A DNA stretch of 64,000 bases, from NCBI RefSeq assembly GCF_023638035.1, contig NZ_JAKRVX010000004.1, positions 186,001-250,000 of the forward strand, written 5' to 3'. The notes under the pieces were generated by a model, which was given only the letters and a program-made list of their open reading frames with translations, was not told the DNA's origin and searched no databases. A program made the translations under genes and the position numbers. The stretch is from Natronocalculus amylovorans. GTDB taxonomy: Archaea; Halobacteriota; Halobacteria; Halobacteriales; Haloferacaceae. Shown piece by piece: positions 61,066 through 64,000 of this stretch (its first letter is position 1; every line of letters begins with the position of its first letter).

Positions 61066-62529
61066 ATGGACCGATCGAAACTGGTGACTGCTGGCTTTGC
61101 GTCACTGCTTGGTGTCTGTTGTGGCGTCCTTCTCACCGGAGTTGACGGTCTCATTGAGCCACTGTTTCGGGTTGCAGTGCTGTACGCACCCGCAATCGTT
61201 GTCAATACTGTGCTTGGAATGTTAGATAGCGGTGCTCGAACGCTGCTGTCTGTCGCCTCTGCGGTTGGGTTCACGGCCATCCTCTTTTTGTTGGTCGCGA
61301 TCTCGCTGTGGGCCGGTGGTCGTGAGCGCCGCGATCCATGGGGTGCGGCGATCGTCATTACACTTAGTGTTTCGTTCATCTACACTGTCTTACTTACTGG
61401 TCGGGCACTCCCTGCGGTGGGCGTTGCTGGAGGTGTGTTTGCAGGCGTTCTTATTGATCCGGGACACGCGATTCGGCGCGGGGCACCCGAAAAAGACCGC
61501 CGGCGAAGATTCCTTCGAACGGTTGCTGGCACTGCAGCCGCAGTCCTTCCAATCGGCGCGTTTGGAAGGTACCGTAACCGCGACCCACCGCCGATCGACG
61601 CCGTTGATCTTCCTGGAACCGCACAAAGTGACGTTTCGGAACTGCTTGAGCAAGCACACGCGCGATCGTTCTCGCTTCCCGGCTCTCCGGATCTGATCAG
61701 CGACATTGGGGAGTTCTACACGGTGGATATCAATCGGCGACCGCCTGTTGTCGATCGTGATCAGTGGACGCTTTCGATTACTGGTGCTGTTGAGCAGTCC
61801 CTCACCGTCACATTCGATGAGTTAGTAACCGAACCGTTGCTGACTGCACCCGCAACGCTCCGCTGTATTGGCGATACACTCAACGGCCCACTGATGGATA
61901 CTGCTGTCTGGACCGGTGTGGAGCTCGCTTCGCTGCTCGATCGAGCAGGTGTGGTTGGTGAGCATGCGGTTGTTCGCGGTGCCGATGGCTATTTTGAGCG
62001 GCTCCCCCAAGAGACGCTTGAAACCGCGATCGTGGCCGTTGCAATGAACGGTGAGACGCTACCGAGAGCACACGGCTACCCTGCGCGGCTTGTCATTCCC
62101 GGGAGCTGGGGAAAAATCAATACGAAATGGGTGACCGAAATTGAGATCCTAGCCGAACCCGGTGACGGATACTGGACGAACCGCGGCTGGAACGGAACCG
62201 CCCCGATGCAGATCGTTGCGAAACTGTGGTCGATCGATTCAGACGGAGACACAATCCGGATTGGCGGCCACGCATATGGTGGAGACACCGGTATTTCACG
62301 GGTCGAAGTCTCAACAGATGGCGGACACAGATGGGATGATGCGAATCTCTCAGCGCCAGTTACAGACGACGACGCTGTTTCGCGCCAGTGGGAGTATTCG
62401 TTTACACGTACTGACGATACACACGAGGTTGTGGTTCGGGCGTACGACCGGTCAGGAAACCGCCAAGAGCAACCCACAGCCGATGCATTCCCTGATGGAC
62501 CCACCGGATGGGTCACGGTCGAACTCTGA
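61066..62529 (+). CDS. Membrane-anchored sulfite-oxidase-like molybdopterin enzyme
   Basis: A 487-residue protein. About five membrane helices fill residues 5-135. They are followed by a twin-arginine-like segment (RRRRFL at 145-150, then a hydrophobic stretch to 165) and a sulfite-oxidase-type Moco domain from about 215. TLRCIGDTLNG holds the probable Mo-ligand Cys (267). VWTGVELASLLDRAG, PGSWGKINTKWV and a C-terminal Mo-co dimerisation domain with ISRVEVSTDGGHRW complete the fold. The catalytic part is likely outside the cell. The substrate may be sulfite, nitrate or methionine sulfoxide; this is unknown. The ATG at 61066 starts the first helix. Confidence 0.88.
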   Translation: MDRSKLVTAGFASLLGVCCGVLLTGVDGLIEPLFRVAVLYAPAIVVNTVLGMLDSGARTLLSVASAVGFTAILFLLVAISLWAGGRERRDPWGAAIVITLSVSFIYTVLLTGRALPAVGVAGGVFAGVLIDPGHAIRRGAPEKDRRRRFLRTVAGTAAAVLPIGAFGRYRNRDPPPIDAVDLPGTAQSDVSELLEQAHARSFSLPGSPDLISDIGEFYTVDINRRPPVVDRDQWTLSITGAVEQSLTVTFDELVTEPLLTAPATLRCIGDTLNGPLMDTAVWTGVELASLLDRAGVVGEHAVVRGADGYFERLPQETLETAIVAVAMNGETLPRAHGYPARLVIPGSWGKINTKWVTEIEILAEPGDGYWTNRGWNGTAPMQIVAKLWSIDSDGDTIRIGGHAYGGDTGISRVEVSTDGGHRWDDANLSAPVTDDDAVSRQWEYSFTRTDDTHEVVVRAYDRSGNRQEQPTADAFPDGPTGWVTVEL

Positions 62530-62592
62530 GGATGCTGCGGTCTGGTTTGTGGAGACCCACACAGTGAAGGGATAAACTGGCGTATATGAAAC

Positions 62593-63609
62593 ATGGACTC
62601 TCGACAACTCGGTGCGACAGGTACACGCGTCTCTGAACTCTGTTTCGGGACCTGGCGATTCGGCCGCCGGACCGGTGGCGTTCTTGAAACCTCACAAGAG
62701 GATGCCCACGAGCTACTCTCTGCGTTTGCCGATCGTGGTGGGAACTTTATCGACACCGCCAACGTGTATGGTGACCCAAACGGGACAAGTGAGCGTTGGA
62801 TTGGGAACTGGCTTGAAACACGTGACAGATCCGACTACGTGATCGCGTCAAAGGTCTACTTTGGCTTTGACCCGGACAATCCAAACGGCTCTGGGCTTTC
62901 GCGAACACATATCAGAAACCAGATTGACGGGACGCTCGATCGGCTTGACACGGATTATCTCGATCTCTACTACATCCACCGCTGGGACGAGAACACGCCG
63001 ATCGAAGAGACACTACAAGCGCTCAATGGGCTTGTTGAAGACGGTCGGGTGAACTATCTTGGAGCCTCAACGATGGCTGCATGGCAACTCACCAAAGCGC
63101 TGTGGAAAAGCGACGTGAACGACTACGCACGGTTCGACGTTACACAACCGCTATTCCACGCCGCCTACTATGAGGACGTTGCTGAATATCTTGATGTGTG
63201 TGCGGATCAAGAGATTGCAGTCTGTCCATATTCGCCGCTTGCTGGTGGCTTTTTGACTGGCAAATATGAGCGGGATGATCCCGATGACCCGAAATCGGTC
63301 CGCGCCCCGGATGGCTCACGCGGTAGTTTTGATGAACGATTCGAACGGTTCTATCTCTCTGCTCGTGGCTGGTCCGTGCTCGAAACAATCCAGACGATCG
63401 CAGACGACGTTGGTGCAACACCACCACAGGTTGCACTTCGATGGCTGATGGACCAATCCGAATTTACGTGTATTCCGATCGTCGGTGCACGAACGATCGA
63501 CCAACTGGACGAAAACGTTGTTGCAGCCGAGATTTCATTAACAGCAGACCAACACGATCGGATCACCGACGCGCGTTACGATGAAGACGGGAACATCATC
63601 AAAACATAG
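62593..63609 (+). CDS. Aldo/keto reductase
   Basis: A 338-residue NADPH-dependent TIM-barrel oxidoreductase. The catalytic set is visible: Asp and Tyr in FIDTANVYG, Lys in VIASKVYFG, and His in YYIHRWDENTP. CPYSPLAGGFLTGKYE and IPIVGARTIDQLDENV are the cofactor loops typical of the YajO/tas-like AKR branch. The substrate is unknown. A GGGATAAAC box about 25 bases before the ATG fits a leaderless start. It converges with the partial gene at 63616 with six bases between stops. Confidence 0.93.
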   Translation: MDSRQLGATGTRVSELCFGTWRFGRRTGGVLETSQEDAHELLSAFADRGGNFIDTANVYGDPNGTSERWIGNWLETRDRSDYVIASKVYFGFDPDNPNGSGLSRTHIRNQIDGTLDRLDTDYLDLYYIHRWDENTPIEETLQALNGLVEDGRVNYLGASTMAAWQLTKALWKSDVNDYARFDVTQPLFHAAYYEDVAEYLDVCADQEIAVCPYSPLAGGFLTGKYERDDPDDPKSVRAPDGSRGSFDERFERFYLSARGWSVLETIQTIADDVGATPPQVALRWLMDQSEFTCIPIVGARTIDQLDENVVAAEISLTADQHDRITDARYDEDGNIIKT

Positions 63610-63615
63610 CTCACA

Positions 63616-64000
63616 CTACCCGAAGTAGACGGTCTCTCCCTGTTCTGCTGCTTCGTATGCACCAAGCGTTAGCTTTGCTACGTTGAGTCCGTCTTCAGCT
63701 GGAATTTTAAGCGCTGCGTCGCCGTTGATAGCGTCGATCGTATTCTGCAGTTTCCGCTTGGTAAGGGTGTCAAACTCCGGCTCTTCAATATAGTGTGTTG
63801 TCGTCTCTCCGTTACTCGTGTGCTCGATCGTCTCTCCATCAAAGTGAATCACGCCATCTCGGCCGAAGATTCGGATCGACTCACCGGGGGCAGGTGTCGA
63901 TTGGCCGGCACCACTGACGCTGATGCTCGCAGTGATTGGTGTCTCGTCTCGTTCGAGCGACACTGCGAGCGCGCTGTTCACATCAACAGCAAGTCCGTAC
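63616..64000 (-). CDS. Gfo/Idh/MocA family dehydrogenase, C-terminal part (5' end beyond the window)
   Basis: The minus-strand frame is open from the window edge to the stop at 63616 and gives about 127 residues. It matches the alpha/beta C-terminal domain of Gfo/Idh/MocA oxidoreductases: SISVSGAG, SIRIFGRDGVIHFDGETIE and the end DGLNVAKLTLGAYEAAEQGETVYF. The N-terminal Rossmann half lies outside. The enzyme probably oxidises a sugar or polyol with NAD(P); the substrate cannot be told. There is no sign that the gene is broken. Confidence 0.8.
   Translation of the reverse strand, partial: YGLAVDVNSALAVSLERDETPITASISVSGAGQSTPAPGESIRIFGRDGVIHFDGETIEHTSNGETTTHYIEEPEFDTLTKRKLQNTIDAINGDAALKIPAEDGLNVAKLTLGAYEAAEQGETVYFG

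Noticed and set aside
60984-61379. N-terminal extension of the ABC ATPase by 132 residues
   Set aside because: It is low-complexity Ser/Thr/Arg sequence running antisense through the divergent molybdoenzyme gene.
1-64000. tRNA, rRNA or CRISPR array
   Set aside because: No cloverleaf, rRNA-like stretch or regularly spaced repeat was seen in any intergenic gap; the gaps are all under 250 bases.
1-64000. CTAG avoidance as a notable signature
   Set aside because: CTAG does occur at several places (for example near 590, 4420, 11250 and 32035), so without counting I cannot claim strong avoidance.

Overview
The window is chromosomal DNA from a haloarchaeon (class Halobacteria). The supporting signs are very acidic proteins, archaeal informational genes (proteasome alpha subunit, RNase P proteins Pop5 and Rpp30), a Nuo complex without NuoEFG, fused NuoCD, FolCP and PurNH proteins known from this group, Tat-type lipoprotein and membrane signals, and TATA boxes placed about 25-30 bases before start codons, which suggests many leaderless transcripts. 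Base composition is only moderately GC-rich for a haloarchaeon and AT-rich intergenic stretches are common, so a Haloquadratum-like or similar lower-GC genus is plausible. This is inference; there is no rRNA gene to settle it. The palindrome CGATCG is strikingly frequent throughout.

Layout. 1-6191: a truncated RND exporter with a small membrane partner, a haloarchaeal protein of unknown function, a UspA protein preceded by a hairpin that looks like a stray IS200/IS605-type end, a Tat lipoprotein, an aspartate-type aminotransferase and lumazine synthase. 6301-12271: an Agl23-like membrane protein, purK-purE, and an overlapping pair of a metallo-beta-lactamase lactonase and an iron-type alcohol dehydrogenase. 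12502-23023: the nuo operon (A, B, CD, H, I, J1, J2, K, L, M, N), with a possible internal promoter before nuoJ. 23116-29136: a DHH phosphoesterase, a CBS/ParB-like protein and hyuA-hyuB. 29148-31241: small proteins, including a 55-residue zinc ribbon, an M24 peptidase and a GNAT acetyltransferase.

31260-33822 is the rnp3 - methyltransferase - rnp2 - psmA informational cluster. 33876-37924 holds a GH37 trehalase with a TrmB-like operator, behind folCP. 38004-40530 is an ABC-2 type exporter. 40582-43758 is a divergent purine pair, purNH and purB. 43837-44965 holds a zinc ribbon protein and a tandem Usp protein. 45039-50969 is a complete-looking lysine operon dapA-dapB-dapD-lysA-dapF-dapE (succinylase branch, without the aminotransferase step). 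51193-55902 holds an S9 peptidase, an IMPase-family phosphatase, a DUF2071 protein and a helical haloarchaeal protein. 55961-58184 is a minicistron followed by two PH-domain membrane proteins. 58139-64000 holds a VOC protein, KDPG aldolase, a second ABC-2 exporter, a membrane-anchored sulfite-oxidase-like molybdoenzyme, an aldo/keto reductase and the C-terminal part of a Gfo/Idh/MocA dehydrogenase.

Most of the window is core metabolism: respiration, purines, lysine, folate and riboflavin. The genes are densely packed with ATGA, GTGA or TAATG overlaps. No non-coding stretch exceeds 300 bases. I see no tRNA, rRNA, CRISPR array or intact insertion sequence.
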